Notes: generated by a model from the letters alone, not told the origin. Shown: positions 26,074 to 34,369, counted from the stretch's first letter. The stretch is DNA of 64,000 bases from Zongyangia hominis (GCF_014385095.1 NZ_JACRTC010000005.1:62001-126000), one strand, 5' to 3'. A program made the numbers and translations.

Positions 26074-26988
26074 ATGGGAAAAATTGTGGTATTTGGCAGT
26101 TATGTCACCGACTTGACCGGATGGGCGGGGCATCTGCCCGTTCCGGGGGAGACGGTCATCGGCTCCTCCTTCAAAATGGGACCGGGCGGCAAGGGCTCCA
26201 ACCAGGCGGTCGCCGCCCATCGGGCCGGCGCGGACATGAAAATCATCACCAAGGTGGGGGACGACGTCTTTGGCCGGGAGGCCATCGACTTCTACATGAA
26301 GGAAGGTATGGACACCGATATGGTGTTCATCGACAAGGAGAAGGAGACGGGTTCAGCGCTCATCATGGTGGACGAGATCACCGGGCAAAACTCTATTTTG
26401 GTGACAAGCGGCGCCTGCGGCAACATCACCGACAGCGACATCGAGAAGGCGCGGCCCTACATAGAGCAGGCGGAAATCCTGCTGCTCCAATTTGAAATCA
26501 ACCTGGACGCCCTTTATAAGATTATCGACATCGCCCACGCGGCCGGTGTGCGGGTGGTGCTTAACCCCGCACCCGCCATGGAAATCGACGAAAGCATTCT
26601 TTGCAAGGTGGATGTGGTCACCCCCAACGAGGTGGAGGCCGCCATCCTGACCGGCATAAAGGAGGTGGTGGATATGGAGTCCGCCACCCGGGCCGCCCGG
26701 GTCTTCTTCCAGAAGGGCGTGGGCGCGGTGGTCATCACCATGGGCAAAGCGGGCGTCTTTGTCATGCAGGGGGAAGAGGCCCGGTTTGTCAAATCCCGCA
26801 GCGTCAAAGCGGTGGACACCACCGGCGCGGGGGACGCCTTCAACGGGGGCTTTGTCACGGCCCTTTCGGAAGAAAAGGACATCTTTGCGGCCGTGGAGTT
26901 CGGCAACGTGGTGGGCGCCCTTTCGGTAACCAAGAAGGGGACCGCGCCGTCCATGCCCCGCCGGGAAGAGATCGACCGGATGTTATAA
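26074..26988 (+). CDS. rbsK: Ribokinase-like PfkB-family sugar kinase
   Basis: This 304-residue PfkB-family kinase has the ribokinase signature GGKGSNQAVAAHRAGADMKI at about residues 34-53, NPAPA at about 164 and the catalytic anion-hole motif DTTGAGDAFNGGF near 248. That pattern is closest to ribokinase (ribose to ribose 5-phosphate), but no ribose transporter or rbs genes lie near, so the sugar is inferred. It has an AAAGGAAG ribosome binding site. The 115 bp upstream hold no recognisable promoter. Confidence 0.85.
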   Translation: MGKIVVFGSYVTDLTGWAGHLPVPGETVIGSSFKMGPGGKGSNQAVAAHRAGADMKIITKVGDDVFGREAIDFYMKEGMDTDMVFIDKEKETGSALIMVDEITGQNSILVTSGACGNITDSDIEKARPYIEQAEILLLQFEINLDALYKIIDIAHAAGVRVVLNPAPAMEIDESILCKVDVVTPNEVEAAILTGIKEVVDMESATRAARVFFQKGVGAVVITMGKAGVFVMQGEEARFVKSRSVKAVDTTGAGDAFNGGFVTALSEEKDIFAAVEFGNVVGALSVTKKGTAPSMPRREEIDRML

Positions 26989-27029
26989 GAATCAGGCCAA
27001 AAGCAGGAGCGTATGGTGCAGACAGCGCG

Positions 27030-27061
27030 CCGGCACAGCTAGAAAAGAAAGGCTGTGCCGG
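27030..27061 (+). terminator. Hairpin after the ribokinase gene
   Basis: CCGGCACAGC (27030-27039) pairs with GCTGTGCCGG (27052-27061). There is no T-run, so termination is uncertain. Confidence 0.4.
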
Positions 27062-27071
27062 GGCGGCGCTG

Positions 27072-27100
27072 TTGACAATTGCACCCGCGGTGGGTATAAT
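27072..27100 (+). promoter_or_regulatory. Sigma-A promoter of tRNA-Leu
   Basis: TTGACA (27072-27077), 17 bp, TATAAT (27095-27100): perfect consensus, 29 bp before the tRNA. Confidence 0.93.
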
Positions 27101-27129
27101 AATGGAGCGGACAGCCCGCAAGAGTTTTT

Positions 27130-27216
27130 GCCGCAGTGGCGGAATCGGCAGACGCAAGGGACTTAAAATCCCTCGCTGGCAACAGCGTGACAGTTCAAGT
27201 CTGTTCTGCGGCACCA
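27130..27216 (+). tRNA. tRNA-Leu (anticodon UAA), CCA encoded
   Basis: The acceptor GCCGCAG (27130-27136) pairs with CTGCGGC (27206-27212), followed by discriminator A and an encoded CCA. The anticodon loop CTTAAAA gives UAA. A long variable arm (class II tRNA) and GTTCAAGTC T loop are present. At 87 nt it fits leucine. Confidence 0.97.
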
Positions 27217-27222
27217 AAAGAG

Positions 27223-27252
27223 AAAGCCAGCCCCTTTGGGGCTGGCTTTTTT
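27223..27252 (+). terminator. Terminator of tRNA-Leu
   Basis: AAAGCCAGCCCC pairs with GGGGCTGGCTTT around TTT, followed by TTT. Confidence 0.93.
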
Positions 27253-27310
27253 GTGTCCTGACGCTCAACAGCCGATGATCTTTCAGGATGATACAAAAAA
27301 ATGCATGTGA

Positions 27311-27463
27311 CAAAGAAAAAGTGCAAAAACCTTCCATTTTCGGCAAAATCAGATCGATGCCGACGATACCCAGGGGCTTTTGGATGGGCAATGGGACGTC
27401 ACGCTCATCACCTGTAATTTTGACCGCAGCAAGCGGATCTTAGTGCGGTGCAGCAAAGGATAA
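27311..27463 (+). pseudogene. Remnant of a sortase gene (C-terminal fragment)
   Basis: An open frame without a start runs from just after a TGA (27308-27310) to TAA 27463. It reads DGQWDVTLITCNFDRSKRIL and ends VRCSKG. TLxTC (TLITC, 27401-27415) is the sortase active-site cysteine motif, and the following R..L stretch matches the sortase C-terminal strand with the catalytic Arg. The rest of the enzyme, including the catalytic His, is missing, and no start codon or ribosome site is present. This looks like a decayed gene end left between tRNA-Leu and the next operon. Confidence 0.65.
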
Positions 27464-27516
27464 CACAACGGGAATGTTGCAGCCGATGGGACAAAAATAG
27501 TCCGAGAAGTTGAGAG

Positions 27517-27554
27517 AAAAAGACAGCCGGCATTTGCCGGCTGTCTTTTCTTTT
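27517..27554. terminator. Bidirectional terminator
   Basis: AAAAAGACAGCCGGC pairs with GCCGGCTGTCTTTT, with A/T runs on both sides. It closes the minus-strand peptidoglycan-binding operon and anything reading from the left. Confidence 0.88.
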
Positions 27555-27599
27555 AGGAGTTGAGCCTATCATAAACAATGCCGCAAAACGGATGGAAGC

Positions 27600-28136
27600 C
27601 TACACCCGCCTGGTGCCGTCGCCGATGGTGATGCGGTAGAGCCGGGCCAGATACCGCCAGGTGGAGCGGTTAATATCCCCCACGGGCTCGATGCCCGCCC
27701 GCACCTGCAGCCAACGGGCGGCGGCGATGGAAGCCTCGTCGTGGACATTGTTGCAGGAAACTCGGGGCAAGGTGGGATAGTGCTCTCCTATGGCCAGCAG
27801 CATCCCGTGGATCATGTAGAGGTGATCGTTGACCTCCAAGGGGCGGATGACCTGGCTTTTTTGAAAGATGGGGTTGACCGGTTCCGCCGGGCCGACTTCC
27901 ACCAGGGCCCGCCGGTGCTCTTCGGCAATGGAGTACCAAGTGTCGTGGTCAGCCTCGCCGGTCACGGGTAAGCCGTGCCGCTTTTGAAAGGAGGACACGG
28001 ATGTCACGGTATCATTGGCATAGATGCCGTCCGGAATGACGGCGCTGACGGCGCTGTCATATTGGGAAATGATTCTCAACATGGTTTGCAGGCTCCGGAT
28101 GGGCTGACCGATGGATTCATTGATGGTGGTAGCCAT
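27600..28136 (-). CDS. Peptidoglycan-binding-domain protein (178 aa)
   Basis: Residues 10-78 hold a PG_binding_1-type repeat (LQTMLRIISQYDSAVSAVIP, then DGIYANDTVTSVSSFQKRHG). A second, divergent copy follows (about 105-175; VNDHLYMIHGMLLAIGE ... INRSTWRYLARLY). No signal peptide or membrane helix is visible. It is the third gene of a minus-strand operon; its ATG overlaps the upstream stop by one base (TAATG). With its SpoIID-like neighbour, a role at spore peptidoglycan is plausible but unproven. Confidence 0.82.
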   Translation of the reverse strand: MATTINESIGQPIRSLQTMLRIISQYDSAVSAVIPDGIYANDTVTSVSSFQKRHGLPVTGEADHDTWYSIAEEHRRALVEVGPAEPVNPIFQKSQVIRPLEVNDHLYMIHGMLLAIGEHYPTLPRVSCNNVHDEASIAAARWLQVRAGIEPVGDINRSTWRYLARLYRITIGDGTRRV

Positions 28137-29545
28137 TATTGCACCTCCTGACTGTTATCCGTCATACCATAGACAAGAGTTTGCCCCGGAAACTGAGCGA
28201 AACGTGAAGTCTGGGCAAAGCGCAAACTCCCCACGTCATCGGCCAACGCCTGTTTGGTGGCGTCGTCGATCTGCCCGTTGGCGGGAAGTCCGCTGAAGCT
28301 TTGGAACTGGGTGAGGGACCGGCGCGTCATAGTTCCACATTGGCCGGAAATCTGTGGGCGGGCCATTCCTGGAGTCGCGTCGGCCACCAGGTTGAGCTGC
28401 TGCTGCAAATCCCGGATGGTAGCCGCCGGGATAGGGCCGTTTTGGAAGGGGAAGAGTTCCCCCCGGCTGAGGGTGGTGGACGCGACCCCGGCATAAGCGT
28501 TATAAATGGCGTCCCAGGTGGTCGCCCCCACGGCGCCCGTCTCCGGCAGCCCGGCCCAGCGCTGGAATGAGATCACGGAGTTTTTCGTAGCCGCGTCAAA
28601 ATCGCCGCTGACTTCAAGGGGCGGAATTTGGGGGTTAAACTGGGAGAGCACCGACAGCATATATTGCAAATGGGAGACCTTTTGCCCGCTGTTCCCCTCC
28701 ACGATGGCATCGGGATAAGCCCAGGAGATGCCGGTAAAGGTTTGCCCCAAGGAGTTGAGCTCCGCCAAGCGTTTGACGCCGACATAGAGCTTGACTAGCT
28801 GATACCAGGTGGCTCTGCCCACAATGCCGTCAACGGCCAGCCCAAATATACTTTGAAACCGGCGGACCGCCGTTTCAGTGGCCGGACCGAAGATGCCGTC
28901 AACGGGGTTGATTTTGGGAATCGCGGGATAATTTTGGGATATGCGGTTGAGGGACGTCTGAATGACGGTCACATTCGGGCCAATGTCGCCTTGGCGCAGA
29001 GGCGTGCCCGGGTAAGAGTTGGTAATGTTCCGGATGGGAGCGTTGATCACAAGCTCGATGTCGTTGCCATAATAATTCCGTAAAATTTGAATGGAATTAT
29101 AGCTTTGCTGTGCCAGGCTTTGGGATCCCCATTGACTGAGCCCTTCACAGGTGACCGTGGTGCCGTTGCAGAAAGAGGCAAAGAGCGGTTCAACAAAGCC
29201 TTGGCGGCGGATGTAGTCGTTAAACAATTCGTCCACCAGGGTGCTGATGTCGTCGAAGATATTCCGCCCGTGGACATACGCCTGGTCATAGGCGGTGGTG
29301 TTGGTAATATCAAAATTGTAGCCTCGGCTGCGGTAAAATTCCGTGTATACGCGGTTTAACGCATAGGAAACCTGTGCCAGGATATTGGCCCGAATGGCGC
29401 TTTCGTTCCAAGTGGGATAAATTTCGCTGGAAGCGACGTTTTTAATATAATCGGAAAATGAGACGGTGACATTGGAGGCATTACTGGCCGGCGTACCCAG
29501 GTGTACGGTGATATTCTCTGGAACATAAGGGATTACGGTTGGCAA
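28136..29545 (-). CDS. SpoIID-like protein with three peptidoglycan-binding repeats
   Basis: This 469-residue protein has an N-terminal SpoIID/LytB-type domain. VASSEIYPTWNESAIRANIL at about residues 38-57 corresponds to the family block with the catalytic Glu (E41), and GLSQWGSQSLAQQSY lies near 146. About three PG_binding_1 repeats follow (roughly 190-255, 275-350 and 370-440), each with a DGIFGPATETAVRRFQ-like core. SpoIID is a lytic transglycosylase acting during engulfment. Unlike classical SpoIID this protein has no N-terminal signal or membrane helix. It lies between the two other operon genes, so a spore-envelope role is inferred. Confidence 0.85.
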   Translation of the reverse strand: MPTVIPYVPENITVHLGTPASNASNVTVSFSDYIKNVASSEIYPTWNESAIRANILAQVSYALNRVYTEFYRSRGYNFDITNTTAYDQAYVHGRNIFDDISTLVDELFNDYIRRQGFVEPLFASFCNGTTVTCEGLSQWGSQSLAQQSYNSIQILRNYYGNDIELVINAPIRNITNSYPGTPLRQGDIGPNVTVIQTSLNRISQNYPAIPKINPVDGIFGPATETAVRRFQSIFGLAVDGIVGRATWYQLVKLYVGVKRLAELNSLGQTFTGISWAYPDAIVEGNSGQKVSHLQYMLSVLSQFNPQIPPLEVSGDFDAATKNSVISFQRWAGLPETGAVGATTWDAIYNAYAGVASTTLSRGELFPFQNGPIPAATIRDLQQQLNLVADATPGMARPQISGQCGTMTRRSLTQFQSFSGLPANGQIDDATKQALADDVGSLRFAQTSRFAQFPGQTLVYGMTDNSQEVQ

Positions 29546-29558
29546 AGATCACACCTCC

Positions 29559-29948
29559 TTACAAGTTTTGCGGCGGGACATCAAAGGATTCGGTCTGGTC
29601 CCAGACCTCGGGGAATTCGTTTAATGGGATGAGTTGTAATTCCTGTTCAGATACCGTATTGGGAAAGACCTGCACATCGCGCACGATAATCCGTTCATAT
29701 AACGGATGTTCCGCCGTTATGTTCACCGACGCAAAGGGCTGTTCTTCCGATGGGGCCTGACTTGCGGCCAGGTCAGGGGTGGGGACCATCAACATATCGG
29801 TTTTGCCGCTTTCGTCGGTCAGCCAGACGGCAAGGAGCTCCACCAGGCCTTCCGGCGATATTTGGGTCACTGTTACAGTGGCATCTTCGACGGGAATCAT
29901 GGCGTCGGAAGTAAAGACGCGGGCAAATAAATATCCTTGTGAAGGCAT
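29559..29948 (-). CDS. Small beta-sandwich protein, first gene of the peptidoglycan-binding operon
   Basis: A 129-residue protein without a signal peptide. Residues 4-95 (YLFARVFTSDAMIPVEDATV, then VTVTQISPEG and LTDESGKTDML) look like a carboxypeptidase-regulatory or prealbumin-like beta-sandwich, a fold often used for binding. ATG 29948 follows AAAGGAG; a GTG at 29966 is too close to the site. It leads the three-gene operon, 13 bp before the SpoIID-like gene. No specific function is recognised. Confidence 0.78.
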   Translation of the reverse strand: MPSQGYLFARVFTSDAMIPVEDATVTVTQISPEGLVELLAVWLTDESGKTDMLMVPTPDLAASQAPSEEQPFASVNITAEHPLYERIIVRDVQVFPNTVSEQELQLIPLNEFPEVWDQTESFDVPPQNL

Positions 29949-30069
29949 TCGCTTCTCTCCTTTCACAGCTATTAGTACCTATCATATTGGGTTGCGGCAT
30001 GGTTTAGAATGACCGGCGGGAGGAGAAAGCGAAATTTGCTTGTCCAAAACGCCGCGCCAAAGAAATCCG

Positions 30070-30099
30070 TCGACATCTCAGAGAGATCTATGCTATACT
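30070..30099 (+). promoter_or_regulatory. Candidate promoter of the diguanylate cyclase gene
   Basis: TCGACA (30070-30075), 18 bp, TATACT (30094-30099). Confidence 0.6.
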
Positions 30100-30149
30100 G
30101 AGGATAAAGCGATTACATCCCACCACTCAATTCGATAGGAGAAAAAAGC

Positions 30150-31340
30150 ATGAGAAAATTCAGAGAACTGATGCAGGACGTGGCTCTTTCTCCGGAAGAT
30201 GAGGAGCGCTACCACGTCATGCAGGTAGGAACCCAGCTGCGCTATACCTGGACAGCCATGCTGGTGACAATCCTTTTCCAGCTTTATAATATTTGCTATA
30301 CGCTGATCTATACCCATGGAACGCTTTCCACTACGTCCAGCAAAGTTTATCTTTGCCTCTATATAATTATGCTGTCGGTCACCGGCGCCTTGGTGCTCTA
30401 TCGCTTCGCGGCGCTACGGCACTCTTACCCGCCCGAGCGGACCCTCCGCCTCCAAACGGCTTATGCCGCCTTTTCCATGCTCTGGGCCCTGGCCATCACC
30501 CTGTACGATCAGCGGGTTTCTGACAACGTGACCACCTATTTAAGCTTGGCCATCTTTCTTTCCCTACTCATCTATTTCAAACCCCTCCAAGCGCTGCTCA
30601 CTTTCGGCGTTCCCCAGCTCATTCTGGTCATCCTTTGGTGGCGCCAGTACCTTTTCGACGGCAGCGTCTACGGCCAGCTGATCAGCACCACCGCCGTGGC
30701 GGCCATGTCCTTTTTTATCGCCTGTTACCGGTATTATGCCGGCCGCTATACCTTCGCTGAGCATCAGACAATTCTCCGCCAGAACCAGCAGATTCAGGAC
30801 AAAAATAAACTCTTGGAACTGTTGGTCCACCGGGACGATCTGACGGGGATTTACAACCGTCGTTTCCTCAAAGCCTACCTGCCTGTCCTATGCGCCCAGG
30901 CGCAGAGCCTACGCCAGCCGCTGACGGTGTTTATGGTGGACATCGACGACTTTAAAACCTATAACGACAGCTTCGGACATCAGCGGGGGGATACCTGTCT
31001 CAGACTGGTGGCACAGGCCATGAATGTGCAGATGTCCCAGGGCTATTTTCTGCGCTACGGCGGGGAGGAGTTTTGTGGCATTGTCATGGGGCTGAGCCCT
31101 TCCGAGGCCTTAGAGGAGGGGCGGAGCCTTTGCGAAGCGGTGGAGGCGCTCAAGTTGGATACCGCCGAGCCCCACCGGTATGTGACGGTCAGCATTGGGG
31201 TCTTTACAGCGGTGCCGGAGCGCCCCGACCAATGGAAAGAGATGATCAACAAGGCCGACAAGGCCCTCTACCAGGCCAAAAAGTTAGGGAAAAACCAGGC
31301 GGTTTTTGACGGCGCACAAAATGAGTGTCCCTGTTTTTAA
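30150..31340 (+). CDS. Membrane-bound GGDEF diguanylate cyclase
   Basis: A 396-residue protein with about six membrane helices (residues 30-195), a short coiled-coil linker (LRQNQQIQDKNKLLELL) and a C-terminal GGDEF domain. The active motif is RYGGEEF near residue 305; DDLTGIYNRRFL and DIDDFKTYNDSFGHQRGD are intact, so cyclic di-GMP synthesis is expected. The RxxD inhibitory site expected three residues before RYGG is replaced by MSQG, so I-site product feedback is probably absent. The N-terminal membrane part resembles no sensor I can name. Stands alone between divergent and downstream units. Confidence 0.9.
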   Translation: MRKFRELMQDVALSPEDEERYHVMQVGTQLRYTWTAMLVTILFQLYNICYTLIYTHGTLSTTSSKVYLCLYIIMLSVTGALVLYRFAALRHSYPPERTLRLQTAYAAFSMLWALAITLYDQRVSDNVTTYLSLAIFLSLLIYFKPLQALLTFGVPQLILVILWWRQYLFDGSVYGQLISTTAVAAMSFFIACYRYYAGRYTFAEHQTILRQNQQIQDKNKLLELLVHRDDLTGIYNRRFLKAYLPVLCAQAQSLRQPLTVFMVDIDDFKTYNDSFGHQRGDTCLRLVAQAMNVQMSQGYFLRYGGEEFCGIVMGLSPSEALEEGRSLCEAVEALKLDTAEPHRYVTVSIGVFTAVPERPDQWKEMINKADKALYQAKKLGKNQAVFDGAQNECPCF

Positions 31341-31395
31341 TACGGAAACAGGGGAGAAGGGACCTCCGGATTATATCCGGAGGTCCCTTGGACGA
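31341..31395 (+). terminator. Hairpins after the diguanylate cyclase gene
   Basis: CCCTGTTT/AAACAGGG (from 31331) is followed by a strong AAGGGACCTCCGGA hairpin with its complement (about 31359-31390). No long T-run follows, so termination strength is uncertain. Confidence 0.55.
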
Positions 31396-31439
31396 AAGAC
31401 AAAAAAAACTGGAAATAGGCGCACAAACGCAACAATGCA

Positions 31440-31468
31440 TTGTCCTGGCCGGGAGAAAATGGTATAAT
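31440..31468 (+). promoter_or_regulatory. Sigma-A promoter of paaK
   Basis: TTGTCC (31440-31445), 17 bp, TATAAT (31463-31468). Confidence 0.75.
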
Positions 31469-31475
31469 ACACTCA

Positions 31476-31592
31476 AAACACCCGGCCGAGAATCCGGGTG
31501 AGGGATGGAAAAGAAAAGTCCGGAGCCAATGGGCAGCGTATCGGTTGCTTGCGTCTGGATGAGGAAGTCACCCAAAGAAAGGAACGTTTACC
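31476..31592 (+). promoter_or_regulatory. Leader of paaK with two mutually exclusive helices
   Basis: ACCCGG (31480-31485) can pair with CCGGGT (31494-31499), or GGGTGA (31496-31501) can pair with TCACCC (31568-31573); the two helices share bases, as in switching leaders. No known riboswitch consensus was recognised and there is no obvious terminator. Confidence 0.4.
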
Positions 31593-32912
31593 ATGCAGAA
31601 TTATTACCAGCCTGAGATCGAGTGTGCCTCTCAGGAACAAATCAGGGCCTGGCAGGATGAACGCCTGGTCAAAACCGTGCGGCGCGTCTATCAGAATGTG
31701 CCCTATTACCGCAACCTGATGGAAAAAAAGGGTGTGACCCCCGACGACATCCAGTCGGTGGACGATCTGCACAAGCTGCCCTTTTTGACCAAAGACGATT
31801 TGCGGGACGCCTATCCCTACGGACTGATGGCGGCCCCCCTCCACGACTGCGTGCGCATCCAGTCTACCAGCGGCACCACCGGGCGCCGGGTGGTGGCCTT
31901 TTACACCCAAAACGATATCGACCTGTGGGATGAGTGCTGCGCCCGTGCCATTGTGGCGGCCGGCGGCACCAAGGACGACGTGGTCCACGTCTGCTACGGC
32001 TACGGATTATTCACCGGCGGACCCGGCCTCAACGGCGGCTCCCATAAGGTGGGCTCCCTGACCCTGCCCATGTCCTCCGGCAACACCGAGCGTCAGATTC
32101 AGTTTATGTGCGATTTGGGTTCCACCATCCTCTGCTGCACCCCCTCCTACGCCGCCTATCTGGGCGAGAGCATCCAGGAGCGGGGGCTCAAGGACCAGAT
32201 CAAGCTGAAAGCCGGTATCTTCGGCGCCGAGGCGTGGAGCGAGGAAATGCGCCGCGACATCGAAGAAAAGCTGGGCATCAAGGCTTATGACATCTACGGC
32301 CTCACCGAGATTTCCGGACCCGGCGTCTCCTTCGAGTGCAGCGAACAGACCGGCATGCACATCAACGAGGACCACTTTATTGCCGAGATCATCGACCCCA
32401 TCACCGGCGAGGTCCTGCCCGAGGGAGAGAAGGGGGAGCTTGTCTTCACCAGCATCACCAAGGAGGCCTTCCCGCTGTTGCGCTACCGCACCCGGGATAT
32501 CTGTGTCCTGACCCGGGAGAAATGCTCCTGCGGCAGAACCTTCGTCAAGATGAGCAAGCCCATGGGCCGCAGCGACGACATGCTCATTGTCAAGGGCGTC
32601 AACGTCTTCCCGTCCCAGATCGAGACGGTGCTCCTCAACAAGGGCTATCCGGCCAACTACCAGATCATCGTCAGCCGCGAGAACAACAGCGACCGTCTGG
32701 AAGTCCAGGTGGAGATGACCCCGGAGATGTTCTCCGACGCGCTGAGCGAAGTGTCCGCCCGGGAGAAAGAGCTCATCGAAGCCCTCAAAGCGATGCTCGG
32801 CATCTATGCCGTCGTCAAGCTGGTGGCGCCCAAGTCCATTGCCCGCAGCGAGGGCAAGGCCGTGCGCATCATCGACAAGCGGAAACTGTATGAATCGAAA
32901 GGGGCGAAATAA
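31593..32912 (+). CDS. paaK: Phenylacetate--CoA ligase family protein
   Basis: A 439-residue ANL-family adenylating enzyme. The AMP-binding motif is QSTSGTTGRRV at about residues 89-99, with YDIYGLTEISGPG at about 232, YRTRDICVLT and the C-terminal GRSDDMLIVKGVNVFPSQIE hinge. In anaerobic Clostridia, paaK paired with an ACT-domain protein usually belongs to aryl-acid or indole/phenylacetate metabolism linked to ior genes, which are not in view. The exact acid substrate is not shown. The next gene starts at the base after the stop. Confidence 0.92.
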   Translation: MQNYYQPEIECASQEQIRAWQDERLVKTVRRVYQNVPYYRNLMEKKGVTPDDIQSVDDLHKLPFLTKDDLRDAYPYGLMAAPLHDCVRIQSTSGTTGRRVVAFYTQNDIDLWDECCARAIVAAGGTKDDVVHVCYGYGLFTGGPGLNGGSHKVGSLTLPMSSGNTERQIQFMCDLGSTILCCTPSYAAYLGESIQERGLKDQIKLKAGIFGAEAWSEEMRRDIEEKLGIKAYDIYGLTEISGPGVSFECSEQTGMHINEDHFIAEIIDPITGEVLPEGEKGELVFTSITKEAFPLLRYRTRDICVLTREKCSCGRTFVKMSKPMGRSDDMLIVKGVNVFPSQIETVLLNKGYPANYQIIVSRENNSDRLEVQVEMTPEMFSDALSEVSAREKELIEALKAMLGIYAVVKLVAPKSIARSEGKAVRIIDKRKLYESKGAK

Positions 32913-33350
32913 ATGACTGTCAAACAGATCTCTGTCTTTTTAGAGAACAAACCCGGTCAGCTCGCGGAGTTTACCAAGCTGCTGGAGAAAAACGACATTG
33001 ATATGCGCGCCATGTCCTTAGCCGACGCGGAGGACTTCGGTATTTTGAGAATTATTGTGGACGATTCCTATAAAACCGCCTGTGTCCTCAAAGAGGCGGG
33101 CTATGTCTGTTCCATCACGCCGGTGCTGGCGGTGGAAATTCCCGACAAACCCGGAAGTCTCGTCAAGGTGCTGGATATCCTGGGGGATAACGACGTCAAT
33201 TTGGAATATACCTATGCCTTTATCACCCGGAGAAAGGATCTGGCCTATATGATTTTACGGGTGGCCGACACCGAGAAGGCTGCCGACGTCCTGAGCAAAA
33301 ACGGGGTGCGGATTTACTGCCAGCATGAGCTGTCCGACCTGTTTGCTTAA
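32913..33350 (+). CDS. Tandem ACT-domain protein
   Basis: A 145-residue protein with two ACT domains: KQISVFLENKPGQLAEFTKL at residues 4-23, then PVLAVEIPDKPGSLVKVLDI at about 69-88. ACT pairs bind amino acids or related ligands and regulate partner enzymes. The reading frame starts immediately after paaK, and this pairing is common in anaerobes, suggesting it senses an aromatic amino acid or derivative and controls the ligase. Confidence 0.93.
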   Translation: MTVKQISVFLENKPGQLAEFTKLLEKNDIDMRAMSLADAEDFGILRIIVDDSYKTACVLKEAGYVCSITPVLAVEIPDKPGSLVKVLDILGDNDVNLEYTYAFITRRKDLAYMILRVADTEKAADVLSKNGVRIYCQHELSDLFA

Positions 33351-33379
33351 AGCAATGAAGAAAGAGAGCGCGATGGCGC

Positions 33380-33413
33380 AAGGCGGCATGGAGTATTCCA
33401 TGCCGCCTTTTTC
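33380..33413 (+). terminator. Terminator of the paaK operon
   Basis: GGCGGCATGGA pairs with TCCATGCCGCC around GTAT, followed by TTTTT. Confidence 0.93.
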
Positions 33414-33441
33414 TCTTGGGGTATCCGCCCTTCATGGGAGA

Positions 33442-33470
33442 AAGCAGCCGCAACAGCGGCTGCTTTTGAT
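33442..33470. terminator. Second hairpin terminator in the same gap
   Basis: AAAGCAGCCGC pairs with GCGGCTGCTTT around AACA; it resembles the terminators at 14456 and 51316. Confidence 0.7.
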
Positions 33471-33517
33471 TGCGCCGGTTAAGTACGAAAACTTTGTTAA
33501 ATTTTTCGCAATATCCA

Positions 33518-33546
33518 TTGACTCCCAGGAGGAAAAGGGGTATAGT
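33518..33546 (+). promoter_or_regulatory. Sigma-A promoter of the SDR gene
   Basis: TTGACT (33518-33523), 17 bp, TATAGT (33541-33546). Confidence 0.8.
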
Positions 33547-33607
33547 ACAGATGGAAAGAATGTTAACAACTTAACAATATCATTTCATCCGACTTGGAGG
33601 TAACGTT

Positions 33608-34369
33608 ATGAAACGCATGGAAGGCAAAACAGTCCTGATTACAGGTGGCGCGCGGGGCATCGGCTACGGCATCGCCAGAGCTTTTGCGGAAGAGGGCGCC
33701 AACATCGTGATCACGGGCCGCACGGCCAGCACCTTGGTGGAGGCACAGGAAAACTTGGAGGCTGATTACGGCATCGAGGCTTTGTTTGTCGTGGCCGACG
33801 GCGGCGACGAGAAGGCGGTCAAGAACGTGGTCGATCAGGCCGTCAACCGCTTTGGCAAAATCCACTGCCTGATCAATAACGCCCAGGTGTCCAAATCCGG
33901 CACCATGCTGGTGGACCACACCAAAGAGGACTTTGACTTAGCAATCTATTCCGGTCTGTATGCGACTTTCTTTTATATGCGGGAGGCCTTCCCCTACCTC
34001 AAAGAGACCAAAGGCAGCGTCATCAACTTTGCGTCGGGCGCCGGGCTCTTCGGCAAGCTGGGACAATCCTCCTATGCGGCAGCCAAGGAGGGCATCCGCG
34101 GCATGTCCCGTGTGGCGGCGGCGGAATGGGGCCCCTTCGGCATCAACGTCAACGTGGTCTGCCCGCTGGCTATGACCCCGGGTCTGGAAAAATGGAAGGA
34201 CGAATATCCCAAGCTCTACCAGCAGACCATCCAGGGCATCCCCCTTGGACGTTTTGCTGATCCGGAAAAGGACATCGGTAAAGTGTGCGTCTTCTTGGCT
34301 TCCGACGACGCCAGTTATGTCACCGGTGAAACCATCACCCTCCAGGGTGGCAGCGGCCTGCGCCCGTAA
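33608..34369 (+). CDS. Short-chain dehydrogenase/reductase
   Basis: A 253-residue classical SDR. The cofactor motif TGGARGIGYGIA is at about residues 12-23, NNAQ replaces the usual NNAG near 91, and the catalytic SSYAAAK (YxxxK) is near 155. Val-Thr-Gly-Glu-Thr and GGSGL close the Rossmann domain. The residues after strand 2 (TGRTAS) suggest a preference for NADPH. The substrate cannot be named, and no pathway neighbour is visible. It is a single gene with its own promoter and terminator. Confidence 0.9.
   Translation: MKRMEGKTVLITGGARGIGYGIARAFAEEGANIVITGRTASTLVEAQENLEADYGIEALFVVADGGDEKAVKNVVDQAVNRFGKIHCLINNAQVSKSGTMLVDHTKEDFDLAIYSGLYATFFYMREAFPYLKETKGSVINFASGAGLFGKLGQSSYAAAKEGIRGMSRVAAAEWGPFGINVNVVCPLAMTPGLEKWKDEYPKLYQQTIQGIPLGRFADPEKDIGKVCVFLASDDASYVTGETITLQGGSGLRP

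Noticed and set aside
31476..31592. Considered as a T-box, ZTP or RNase P RNA
   Set aside because: No GGTACCACGG-type T-box sequence, no ZTP core and no RNase P conserved regions are present.
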